A stretch of 64,000 bases of DNA, taken from Microbacterium sp. 1.5R. Its GTDB lineage: Bacteria > Actinomycetota > Actinomycetes > Actinomycetales > Microbacteriaceae. Positions 25,164 through 31,922 of this stretch are shown here, piece by piece. A program made the translations under genes and the position numbers. How positions within the stretch are numbered: the stretch's first letter is position 1; the number at the start of each line of letters is the position of its first letter. The DNA is taken from positions 1-64,000 of the forward strand of contig NZ_VDRC01000001.1 of NCBI RefSeq assembly GCF_007667425.1, given 5' to 3'. The notes below the pieces were generated by a model. That model made no database searches. It saw only the letters and a list, made by a program, of their open reading frames with translations, and was not told where the DNA came from.

Positions 25164-26258
25164 ATGACTGCCATCCGCATTACATCCCCCCGCGACCCAT
25201 CCACAGCCGGGCCGCGGGGCACGAGCCCGTTCACCGATCTGGCGCAGCAGGTCAGAGATCGAGGCCTCCTACGGCGTCGGTACGGGTATTACTGGACGAA
25301 GCTGATCGCAGCGCCGGTGGTCGTCGCAGCGTGCCTCGCAGTTTTCGTCTGGATCGGTGAATCGTGGTGGCAATTGTTCACCGCTGCGGTACTGGCGATT
25401 GTGTTCACGCAGATCGCGTTCCTGGGGCATGACGCAGCTCATCGGCAGATCTTCTCTTCGGGAAAGTGGAACGACTGGGTGAGCATCATCCTCGGTGATC
25501 TGCTCGTCGGGATGAGCTATGGGTGGTGGCAGCATAAACACACCCGACACCATGCCAACCCGAACAAACTTGACGCGGACCCGGATATCGACCTGCCCGT
25601 GATCGCCGTCACACCGGGAACAGTGGCGAAGCACCGCAATCCCGTACTGCGATGGTTACGTGGGCATCAGGGCCTATTCTTCTTCCCGATCCTGCTACTC
25701 GAGGGGTTGTCGTTGCATGCGTCGAGCGTGCGGCGCGTTCTCTCGCCCGGCAAGCTTCCGCGACGATGGGCGGAGATCCTCTTCCTGACCGTCCGGATCG
25801 GAGGGTACTTACTGCTGGTGTTTCTGGTGCTCTCCCCAGGGATTGCGTTCGTGTTCCTTGCTGTCCAGCTGGGGTTCTTCGGGTTCTACATGGGCATCTC
25901 CTTCGCGCCGAATCACAAGGGCATGCCCCTTGTGCCGCGCGACCTGAAACTGGACTTCCTCCGCCGTCAAGTGATGATGAGCCGCAACGTTCACGGGAGC
26001 CGTGCCCTCGACGTCGTCATGGGCGGGCTGAACTACCAGATCGAACACCACCTCTTCCCCTCGATGCCCCGCCCGCACCTGCGCCGCGCGGCACCCATCG
26101 TCGCTGCGTACTGTCGCGACAACGGAGTGCCATACACACAGGTCGGGCTGCTCACGTCCTACCAAATTGTGGTCCGGTACATCAATCGAGTCGGGCTCGG
26201 AGAACGCGACGTGTTCACCTGCCCACTCGTTGAGGCGCGCACCGCCATCGGAGGGTGA
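25164..26258 (+). CDS. Membrane fatty-acid desaturase (element cargo)
   Basis: This 364-residue integral membrane di-iron enzyme has the three histidine boxes: GHDAAH, HKHTRHH and QIEHHL. The QIEHH third box and length resemble acyl-lipid or acyl-CoA desaturases of the mycobacterial DesA3/linoleoyl-CoA type. Hydrophobic segments flank the boxes (about 50-95 and 205-265). It would insert a double bond into membrane acyl chains using O2 and reductant. GGAGG lies upstream of ATG 25164. Finding it inside a phage-like element is unusual; it may alter host membrane fluidity as a lysogenic conversion trait, which is inference. Confidence 0.88.
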   Translation: MTAIRITSPRDPSTAGPRGTSPFTDLAQQVRDRGLLRRRYGYYWTKLIAAPVVVAACLAVFVWIGESWWQLFTAAVLAIVFTQIAFLGHDAAHRQIFSSGKWNDWVSIILGDLLVGMSYGWWQHKHTRHHANPNKLDADPDIDLPVIAVTPGTVAKHRNPVLRWLRGHQGLFFFPILLLEGLSLHASSVRRVLSPGKLPRRWAEILFLTVRIGGYLLLVFLVLSPGIAFVFLAVQLGFFGFYMGISFAPNHKGMPLVPRDLKLDFLRRQVMMSRNVHGSRALDVVMGGLNYQIEHHLFPSMPRPHLRRAAPIVAAYCRDNGVPYTQVGLLTSYQIVVRYINRVGLGERDVFTCPLVEARTAIGG

Positions 26259-26483
26259 CAGTACGTACTCCGCAGTGCCGGATCAGGGGCGTCACCAAAG
26301 TCGCATTTCAACGGTGACGACTTCGCTCGCCAACCTCGCGCCTCTGTGTGCCTCAGATCGAAATGTTTCTCGGAGCAAGCCGCCTGAACGAACCTGCCCG
26401 CAGTGTCACGAAGGTGCACTGCACGCCACGTAGGCCTTGTCAACGGGCAGCGGCCAAGCCTGGCTGCGTGTACGGTCAACCGT

Positions 26484-26660
26484 ATGTGGACCGTACTAAT
26501 CATTCTGCTCGTAGTATGGGCCGTTCTCTCCGTCGTCGGATTCGCCATCAAGGGACTTCTTTGGCTCGCAGTGATCGGCATCATCCTGTTCGTCGGCACG
26601 ATCATCTTCGGGATGATTCGCAATCGCGCCCGACGACGCAGCGGCTCTAGTCCCCAGTGA
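26484..26660 (+). CDS. Small two-helix membrane protein
   Basis: The 58-residue protein has two hydrophobic segments (ILLVVWAVLSVVGFAI and LAVIGIILFVGTIIFGM) and a basic C-terminus RNRARRR. TACGGT lies 7 bases before ATG 26484, fitting a leaderless transcript. It overlaps the convergent gene by 14 bases. Function unknown. Confidence 0.65.
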   Translation: MWTVLIILLVVWAVLSVVGFAIKGLLWLAVIGIILFVGTIIFGMIRNRARRRSGSSPQ

Positions 26661-26958
26661 CCGCATTACCCCACACCCAGCAACGGAACGTCTGCCCCTC
26701 AGTGCGGAACTCGATACCGGCCGCGAGAGCGGTGGAGCGCACGATCTTCGCGTCCACCCTCACCGCCTCGGCGCCGAACCGAACCCACGCTCGTACGCGC
26801 CTCTGTGAACCGTGAGGGTAGATTGTGACCGGCTGGTCACGTAGGGCGAGCTCGCGATCCGTGAGTGACTGCAGCGCACCCTTCCGAGCTGCGGCCATGA
26901 TCTCGCGGTGTTGTGCCTGCATGTCGTAGTACGGCGCCAACCGCTTGCTCGTTCCCAT
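26647..26958 (-). CDS. Uncharacterised basic protein
   Basis: The 103-residue protein has a helical N-terminus (QHREIMAAARKGALQSL) and a strand-rich C-terminal half with Trp and Cys (FRCWVWGNAV). GGAGGAAGGG precedes ATG 26958. The C-terminal half resembles small proteins common in actinobacterial prophages, but I cannot name a family. Confidence 0.6.
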   Translation of the reverse strand: MGTSKRLAPYYDMQAQHREIMAAARKGALQSLTDRELALRDQPVTIYPHGSQRRVRAWVRFGAEAVRVDAKIVRSTALAAGIEFRTEGQTFRCWVWGNAVTGD

Positions 26959-27030
26959 GCCGGCATCCCTTCCTCCGGCCTGATTAGAGGATAGTAAGCT
27001 TCGAATCTATGTTCTATGTATCGCGATGCG

Positions 27031-27092
27031 TTCACCCGGGCGACTGTCACCGCTAGGGTGTGATCATGATCGACGCGATGGCACTGGGGTGA
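27031..27092 (+). promoter_or_regulatory. Promoter with leaderless 8-codon upstream frame
   Basis: TTCACC (27031-27036), a 17-base spacer and TAGGGT (27054-27059) are followed 6 bases later by ATG 27066. That ATG opens an 8-codon frame whose TGA (27090-27092) overlaps the GTG start (27089) of the next gene as GTGA. A leaderless mini-frame could deliver ribosomes to the next gene by termination-reinitiation. Confidence 0.5.
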
Positions 27093-27505
27093 GCGTTTGC
27101 GACGGGTCCGAGGTGGTCGTGCGCTTCACGCCGATCTCTCCCGCGGGACTTCTGAAGAACGCCGAAGCCACATACGAAGACGACCTTGAGTTCGGCCACG
27201 AGCCAGCCCGCTACGGCGTCTCGGTCATCGCTGGATGGTGCGAGGAGGGAGAATCGTTCGACGACGCCGTCGAACGGATCGTGAACACCTCGAGCCTCAA
27301 TGGCAAGACGATCGCCGCCACCACAGGGAACAAACTCCGTGAGATCGGCCTTGAAGTTGTAGAGGACGCTAACGAGAGAGAGCCACTCCACCACCTCGTC
27401 GGCGAGGATCCGTTCTCAGAACCCCCTAGGGTAGACCTACTAGCCTCGTTGCTAGACAATTGCCGAAGGAAGAACCCGGCGTGGACGAAGGGTGTGGCAG
27501 CATGA
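27089..27505 (+). CDS. Uncharacterised protein, first gene of three-gene overlap operon
   Basis: The 138-residue acidic protein has no family I recognise. GTG 27089 was chosen because it overlaps the stop of a tiny upstream frame and lies downstream of a promoter-like pair; a GTG near 27110 is possible. It includes the segment AIVDTSSL-like VNTSSLNGK and a C-terminal DLLASLLDNCRRK. Its stop overlaps the next ATG by 4 bases. Its place near the attachment site is where elements often carry defence or fitness cargo. Confidence 0.6.
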   Translation: MSVCDGSEVVVRFTPISPAGLLKNAEATYEDDLEFGHEPARYGVSVIAGWCEEGESFDDAVERIVNTSSLNGKTIAATTGNKLREIGLEVVEDANEREPLHHLVGEDPFSEPPRVDLLASLLDNCRRKNPAWTKGVAA

Positions 27506-27855
27506 AGCGAGTCAGGGTAGAGATTGATCTCAACTCGATCCGCCGCGATGGGACGACCCGAGTCCGGCTCTCCGATTTTGACGGCGCGGTGGAGGCCGGA
27601 CAGATGGTCACCGCGTTCGAAAGCGAAGACGAGGTAGCTGCCTCGGCGATGGTTGATCGAATTGATCCGCGATCCGGGTTTGCCTTCCTCCTGGTCAACC
27701 GCGCTTCGATGCGTGATGACGACGGGGTTCTCGATCGGGTCAGCTTCGAGCATGGAAAGAACCGAGCTTTCGCGAAGACTGCCAACGCTCGTGCGGCCGC
27801 GATCGCCGAGACCACGACTCACGCTTACCGTGCCGCAGCGGTGACACCCAGGTGA
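27502..27855 (+). CDS. Uncharacterised small beta-rich protein
   Basis: The 117-residue protein begins with alternating strands (KRVRVEIDLNSIRRDG, TRVRLSDFDGAV, MVTAFESEDEVAASAMVD) that look like a small beta barrel, then an alanine-rich tail. It overlaps both neighbours by 4 bases. No family recognised. Confidence 0.6.
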   Translation: MKRVRVEIDLNSIRRDGTTRVRLSDFDGAVEAGQMVTAFESEDEVAASAMVDRIDPRSGFAFLLVNRASMRDDDGVLDRVSFEHGKNRAFAKTANARAAAIAETTTHAYRAAAVTPR

Positions 27856-28277
27856 TCACGCTCGCGGCCGCCCTTCTCTGCGACTCGGCTAATGTCCGAG
27901 AGAACCTCATCAATATTCTGAGCGGCGGAGTCACGATTCTCGGGCGCCCGAACTTCCCTGCGCCGCTTGGGGCTGATCTCGCCCTTTCGCTGTATGTGCG
28001 TCCAGATCACGCGAACGATCTCACCCACCCTGTCGTGATTGAAGCAGTCTCGGAGGCGACTGACGAGCAGCTTTTTGCTCTTGAGTCTGGGTTCCTGATT
28101 GGCGATCTGAGTGACGAGCAACCGCCGTACGAAGCTCAGTCCGTCTCTGTGGTGTTTCCGCTCTCAGGCATGGGAATCCCCGAGCCTGGGCGTTATCGAA
28201 TTGAGATCAAGGTCGATGGAGAGCTGATTTCGGCAGTGCCTTTCTCGGCAGTCAATTCATCACCGAAACCGGAGTAG
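27852..28277 (+). CDS. DUF6941-like beta-sandwich protein
   Basis: This 141-residue protein starts MITLAAALLCDSANVRENLINILSG, matching my recollection of the DUF6941 group, in which small beta proteins begin with a leading strand and a GGxTxL segment. The rest alternates strands and ends GRYRIEIKVDGELI, like a jelly-roll edge. GTG 27852 overlaps the previous stop (GTGA). The family has no established function. Confidence 0.55.
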   Translation: MITLAAALLCDSANVRENLINILSGGVTILGRPNFPAPLGADLALSLYVRPDHANDLTHPVVIEAVSEATDEQLFALESGFLIGDLSDEQPPYEAQSVSVVFPLSGMGIPEPGRYRIEIKVDGELISAVPFSAVNSSPKPE

Positions 28278-28360
28278 CTCCAGCTTCGACGGCCAACGAA
28301 GTATTGCTGCTCTGTAGTCGATGCTCAGCGTACTCACGCGCTGCCAACCCTGGACCCCGG

Positions 28361-29236
28361 TCATTTCGGCACCGGAATCGGCGTGAATCCTGCCTGAGTA
28401 GAGCCGATCTGCAGCTTCACGAGCGCTTCGTGCTCGCGGAAGGCGTTCCACGTGCGGAAGAGGTAGAAGAGCGCCTGCCCGGGCAGAATGCGACGTGCGG
28501 CACCCGACTGCAGGTCGCTGGTCACGCGCCGCGACAGAGTCAGGAACGGATCGCCAGGGCCGTTCTGGATGCCGTCTCGGATCCGGTTGAAGAACTCCGC
28601 AGTGTCATCGGCGCTGAGCTTCGAGAACTCGAGGAAGGCGACGCCGAGGGCGCTCACGGGAAGACGGAGGTATCGGTACATGCCGCGAGCATGGCGTGCT
28701 GCGAACTCGATGTAGGGGATGGTGAGGACCGCTTCTGCGAGCTCAGATTTCGTGAGACCGTAACTTCCCCCAATGTGCGATGCGGCGTGCTTGACGTCGC
28801 CCGCTTGGTAGGCGGTTTGCAGGCGGGCGATCGCGCCGACATCCTTCGCATCAGCTCGCTCAGACAGCCCGGTGATGATGAGCATGTCCCCCGTGCTGCG
28901 TGCGGCTCCTGAGTCGAGAACGACCAACGCCTCTTCGCTCACCCCTCGAACGACCAGCACCCAAGCGCCCTTGCCCGCTGCAACGATCGCTTGGCAACGG
29001 TTCTGTCCGTCGATCAGCCGACCCTCGGTGTCGAACTTGATCGCCTCACCTGTGATTACCCATCGGTCTGACTGGATGTCTCGGACGTAGCCGTTGATGC
29101 GGCTCTTGCGAACGTTGCGGTTGTTATCGATGTTCAGCGCGAGCCAAGACACTGCGAGCTCCGGCGTTACGAACACGAACTCAGCCGTCTCCGATGCCGG
29201 CCCGTGCGCCACGGTTGGCGCCTGATCCTTCTTCAT
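28361..29236 (-). CDS. ParB-like phage protein
   Basis: The 291-residue protein has an N-terminal ParB/sulfiredoxin-like domain (about residues 20-110): LNIDNNRNVRKSRINGYVRDI, then TEGRLIDGQNRCQAI, the phage form of the DGQHR-type motif, and VVRGVSEEALVVLDSG. The C-terminal two thirds are helical. Such proteins are frequent in actinophages; roles are proposed in DNA processing or regulation but not settled. It is the last element gene before attR and is transcribed toward the centre. Confidence 0.75.
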   Translation of the reverse strand: MKKDQAPTVAHGPASETAEFVFVTPELAVSWLALNIDNNRNVRKSRINGYVRDIQSDRWVITGEAIKFDTEGRLIDGQNRCQAIVAAGKGAWVLVVRGVSEEALVVLDSGAARSTGDMLIITGLSERADAKDVGAIARLQTAYQAGDVKHAASHIGGSYGLTKSELAEAVLTIPYIEFAARHARGMYRYLRLPVSALGVAFLEFSKLSADDTAEFFNRIRDGIQNGPGDPFLTLSRRVTSDLQSGAARRILPGQALFYLFRTWNAFREHEALVKLQIGSTQAGFTPIPVPK

Positions 29237-29318
29237 GGTTACCCCTCAGATGAGCGGGCTTCCCTGTCGATCCCGCTGTCGAGATCCAGTTGTAACCAAG
29301 ATTTTTTCGGGCCGCACT

Positions 29319-29349
29319 ATTGCCAGATCGTATTGCCCAGATGTTGCCC
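29319..29349. promoter_or_regulatory. Putative integrase arm-type repeats, right end
   Basis: ATTGCCA (29319-29325), ATTGCCC (29332-29338) and GTTGCCC (29343-29349) are three related direct repeats 13 and 11 bases apart. The same ATTGCCC word occurs twice at the left end. The pairing of ends suggests integrase or accessory binding. Confidence 0.5.
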
Positions 29350-29366
29350 AACGGTCTGGAGGCACG

Positions 29367-29390
29367 AAAAAACCCCCGGAAAACCGGGGG
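29367..29390 (-). terminator. Intrinsic terminator of tRNA-Gly-Cys-Val operon
   Basis: On minus, CCCCCGG-TTTT-CCGGGGG and six T follow the tRNA-Val 3' end. It is 24 of 24 identical to 14203-14226, so the element supplies a replacement terminator for the tRNA operon it interrupts. Confidence 0.9.
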
Positions 29391-29396
29391 TTTCAG

Positions 29397-29423
29397 TGTG
29401 CGCGATACTGGGATCGAACCAGT
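29397..29423. repeat. attR: 27-bp direct repeat within tRNA-Val
   Basis: Identical to 14233-14259. It covers the tRNA 3' acceptor strand and T-arm, so the tRNA gene is restored after integration. Six bases that differ separate it from the second identical block, the terminator. Confidence 0.93.
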
Positions 29424-29470
29424 GACCTCTTCCGTGTCAGGGAAGCGCGCTACCGCTGCGCCAATCGCGC
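29399..29470 (-). tRNA. tRNA-Val(GAC)
   Basis: The 72-base gene folds as a full cloverleaf: acceptor GCGCGAT/ATCGCGC, D-stem GCGC/GCGC, anticodon stem CTTCC/GGAAG with anticodon GAC, T-stem ACTGG/CCAGT with TTCGATC loop. CCA is not encoded. Its 3' third is inside attR and therefore comes from the element. Confidence 0.96.
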
Positions 29471-29494
29471 CCGTGTGGGCTATTCAGTTCTGAG

Positions 29495-29565
29495 AGGTGG
29501 CGACGGGATTCGAACCCGTGTAAACGGCTTTGCAGGCCGGTGCCTAGCCGCTCGGCCACGCCACC
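29495..29565 (-). tRNA. tRNA-Cys(GCA)
   Basis: The 71-base cloverleaf has acceptor GGTGGCG/CGCCACC, anticodon loop CTGCAAA in stem CGGC/GCCG, and T-stem ACGGG/CCCGT with TTCGAAT. Middle gene of the Gly-Cys-Val operon. Confidence 0.96.
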
Positions 29566-29618
29566 GTGTGGATTGACCCCACGTGCGTAAGGCCCTCCGA
29601 AGAAGGCCCCTGCACTCG

Positions 29619-29691
29619 AGCGGATGACGAGACTCGAACTCGCGACCCCAACCTTGGCAAGGTTGTGCGCTACCAACTGCGCTACATCCGC
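29619..29691 (-). tRNA. tRNA-Gly(GCC)
   Basis: The 73-base cloverleaf has acceptor GCGGATG/CATCCGC, anticodon stem CAACC/GGTTG with anticodon GCC, and T-stem GCGAG/CTCGT (one mismatch) with TTCGAGT. First gene of the operon. Confidence 0.96.
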
Positions 29692-29725
29692 GTTGTCCCC
29701 GGTTTTCGTCCCGGGCACTTATGAA

Positions 29726-29753
29726 ACATTAGCCGATGATGGGCCCGTGTCAA
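29726..29753 (-). promoter_or_regulatory. Promoter of tRNA-Gly-Cys-Val operon
   Basis: On minus, a consensus TTGACA (29748-29753), a 16-base spacer and TAATGT (29726-29731) lie 35 bases upstream of tRNA-Gly, at the expected distance for a strong stable-RNA promoter. Confidence 0.8.
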
Positions 29754-29843
29754 AACCGGTGCCGATTCTCGCGCGTGTCCCCCGGGGCGGTCATCGCGCA
29801 CGGTGAGCGTCGGGTAGTATCGGTTGACGTACCCCACGGGTAT

Positions 29844-29916
29844 GGGCGATTGGCGCAGTTGGTAGCGCGCTTCCTTCACACGGAAGAGGTCATCGGTTCG
29901 AGTCCGGTATCGCCCA
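29844..29916 (+). tRNA. tRNA-Val(CAC)
   Basis: The 73-base cloverleaf has acceptor GGGCGAT/ATCGCCC, anticodon stem CTTCC/GGAAG with anticodon CAC, and T-stem ATCGG/CCGGT. It is divergent from the other tRNA operon. A TAGTAT -10-like hexamer sits at 29815-29820, with no clear -35. Confidence 0.96.
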
Positions 29917-29922
29917 CAGATC

Positions 29923-29958
29923 GAAGCCCCGCAGCCGTCCGGCTGTCGGGGCTTCTTC
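29923..29958 (+). terminator. Terminator of tRNA-Val(CAC)
   Basis: GAAGCCCCG-CAGCCG pairs with CGGCTG-CGGGGCTTC (one unpaired base) across a small loop, ending CTTCTTCG. It follows the tRNA by 6 bases. Confidence 0.8.
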
Positions 29959-30191
29959 GCTGTCCTCCGGCCGTCGACGCGATCACTACGATGCCTCGCC
30001 CGCGTGCGGCGGCCTCCCTGGGGCGGCCTCTCCTCGGCGCCCTGCGCCGGCTCGTCGCGCGCGCTCGCATTGTCCTCCCGCATTCCCGATCTGTGAAGGC
30101 CCTCAGTCGATCGCCGGGCCGGATTTCACGATTGCCGGGTCCGACCGAGGGTGGATCCTGACGGTTCCACCCGTGACCTCAGGGAGCAGAA

Positions 30192-30659
30192 ATGGGTGTG
30201 AAGACAGCGGTCTCCGTGGCCGCAGCAGGCGTCGCCGCAGGGCTCGTCGCGCGAAAGCTCGTGCGCGAGCGGAAGGAGTCGGATGGCGACGGTCGCCATC
30301 CGGAGGGATGGAAAGCCGTGACCGTCATGGGCGACGCCGACGCCCTGCGCCGCGGGGACTACCCCGAGCCTCTGCGACGGATCGCGCACGTCCTCGACGT
30401 ACGAGTGGACCCCGCGCCGGCGGACAAGGGGGTCGAGTTGCACGCCAGGGTGCGGCCGGATCTGCAGACGGCGGACGTCTTCGGCGACGAGAGTCCGGAC
30501 CAGGCGCTCCGAGCGGCCCTGCGCGACGCGAAGCAGCTGATCGAGACGGGCGAGATCCTGCGCGCGACTCCTCGACCGCACGGCCACCGGTCCGTCTCGC
30601 TCTTCGGCGCCGCGGTCGACCGGGCAGAAGCCGATGCCAAGGGCCGAGGTGTGCTGTGA
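30192..30659 (+). CDS. Conserved hypothetical protein upstream of dehydrogenases
   Basis: The 155-residue protein starts with a hydrophobic alanine/valine segment (AVSVAAAGVAAGLVAR), a possible membrane anchor, followed by a charged soluble domain (GWKAVTVMGDAD, DVRVDPAPADKGVELHARV). Start ATG 30192 has AGGGAGC upstream. Its stop overlaps the next GTG by 3 bases (GTGA), so it is coupled to the dehydrogenase. The family has no known function as far as I can tell. Confidence 0.7.
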   Translation: MGVKTAVSVAAAGVAAGLVARKLVRERKESDGDGRHPEGWKAVTVMGDADALRRGDYPEPLRRIAHVLDVRVDPAPADKGVELHARVRPDLQTADVFGDESPDQALRAALRDAKQLIETGEILRATPRPHGHRSVSLFGAAVDRAEADAKGRGVL

Positions 30660-31885
30660 AAGCTCTCTGTTGGACCGGCGTGAATAAACTCGAAGTCGAG
30701 AGCGTCGACGACCCGAGCATCCTCAACGACCAGGACGTCATCGTCCGGGTGATCCTCACGACCTCGTGCGGCTCTGACCTGCACCTCCTGGGCGGATACG
30801 TGCCGACGATGCGCGCCGGCGATGTGCTCGGCCATGAGTTCATCGGCGAGGTGGTCGAGACCGGCTCCGCGGTGAAGAAGCACAAGGTCGGCGACAGGGT
30901 CGTGGTCTGCTCCTTCATCAGCTGTGGGAAGTGCTGGTACTGCCGTCACGAGCTGTACTCCCTGTGCGACAACGGCAACCCGAACGCCGGGATCCCCGAG
31001 ATGCTGTGGGGCCAGGCGCCCGGAGGCTGCTACGGGTACTCCCACGCCCTCGGCGGTTGGGCGGGCAGCCACGCGGAGTTCATCCGGGTGCCCTACGCCG
31101 ATCAGGGCGCTTTCCCTGTACCGGACGGCGTCAGCGACGAACGAGCCCTGTTCGCGTCCGACGCGGCTCCGACGGGCTGGATGGGGGCCGATCTCGGAGG
31201 GGTGAGCCCTGGGGACACCGTCGCGGTCTGGGGAGCGGGAGGGGTCGGCCAGATGGCCGCCCGCGCATCTCTGCTGCTCGGGGCCGAGCGGGTGATCGTG
31301 ATCGACCGTTACCAGGAGCGCCTCACGCAGGTCGAACAGATCATCGGCGCCGAGACGATGAACTACGAGACCAGCGAGGTGGCGGCCGAGCTGCGTGAGC
31401 TCACGGGTGGTCGCGGACCGGACGTGTGCATCGAGGCCGTCGGGATGGAGGCTCACAGCGACCGCGTCGACTTCGCGTACGACCAGATCAAGCAACAGCT
31501 GCGACTGCAGACCGATCGACCGACCGCCGTGCGCGAGGCGATCTTCGCGGCACGCAAAGGCGGGAGCGTGTTCGTGCTCGGCGTCTTCGGAGGTGTCGTG
31601 GACAAGTTCCCCCTCGGCCCCTTCATGAACAAGGGGCTCACGCTCCGATCGGCTCAGCAGCACGGCCACCGCTACATCCCGATGCTGCTGGAGCGCATGG
31701 CCAAGGACGAGCTCACCACCGAGCACCTCGCCACGCACGTCATGCCCTTGACGGAGGCCCCGAACGGCTACGACATGTTCAAGAACAAGACGGACGGGTG
31801 CGTCCGCGCAGTCCTCCGCCCTGGTGCCTCCGAGACCGCACCCGCTGCGGAAGCGGGTGATGCCGCACTGCACGACCGCCCTTGA
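30656..31885 (+). CDS. Zinc-dependent dehydrogenase, formaldehyde-dehydrogenase type (short form)
   Basis: The 409-residue medium-chain dehydrogenase has a catalytic zinc site (TTSCGSDLH, LGHEFIG) and a structural zinc site (CGKCWYCRHELYSLC). The nucleotide loop is GAGGVGQMAA and the tail has the TEHLATHVMPL pattern of glutathione- or thiol-linked formaldehyde dehydrogenases. GTG 30656 was chosen for its GTGA overlap with the preceding gene and GAGG upstream. The cofactor thiol and true substrate are inferred; other aldehydes or alcohols are possible. Confidence 0.8.
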   Translation: MKALCWTGVNKLEVESVDDPSILNDQDVIVRVILTTSCGSDLHLLGGYVPTMRAGDVLGHEFIGEVVETGSAVKKHKVGDRVVVCSFISCGKCWYCRHELYSLCDNGNPNAGIPEMLWGQAPGGCYGYSHALGGWAGSHAEFIRVPYADQGAFPVPDGVSDERALFASDAAPTGWMGADLGGVSPGDTVAVWGAGGVGQMAARASLLLGAERVIVIDRYQERLTQVEQIIGAETMNYETSEVAAELRELTGGRGPDVCIEAVGMEAHSDRVDFAYDQIKQQLRLQTDRPTAVREAIFAARKGGSVFVLGVFGGVVDKFPLGPFMNKGLTLRSAQQHGHRYIPMLLERMAKDELTTEHLATHVMPLTEAPNGYDMFKNKTDGCVRAVLRPGASETAPAAEAGDAALHDRP

Positions 31886-31922
31886 ACTCGTCGAGCTCCT
31901 CCCCCACTGAAAGGAAAAGAAA

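Larger units (their letters stand above)
14233..29423. mobile_element. 15.2-kb integrative element in tRNA-Val (satellite-like or reduced prophage)
   Basis: Bounded by 27-bp repeats, the element carries an integrase, HTH/ImmA pair, excisionase-like protein, RepA-like ATPase, small overlapping genes, a connector-like protein, two minor-tail-like proteins and a ParB-like protein. Cargo is a fatty-acid desaturase, a DUF7882 gene pair and a three-gene unknown operon. Searching all frames by eye I find no terminase, portal, protease, major capsid, tape-measure or lysin. The size and selective set of virion genes fit a phage satellite that uses a helper; a prophage with a large structural deletion is the main alternative. 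No insertion sequence or scar marks a deletion. Confidence 0.88.

Noticed and set aside
28304..28912. 202-codon plus-strand frame opposite the ParB-like gene
   Set aside because: The minus-strand protein has recognisable ParB-like motifs and the plus-strand translation has none.
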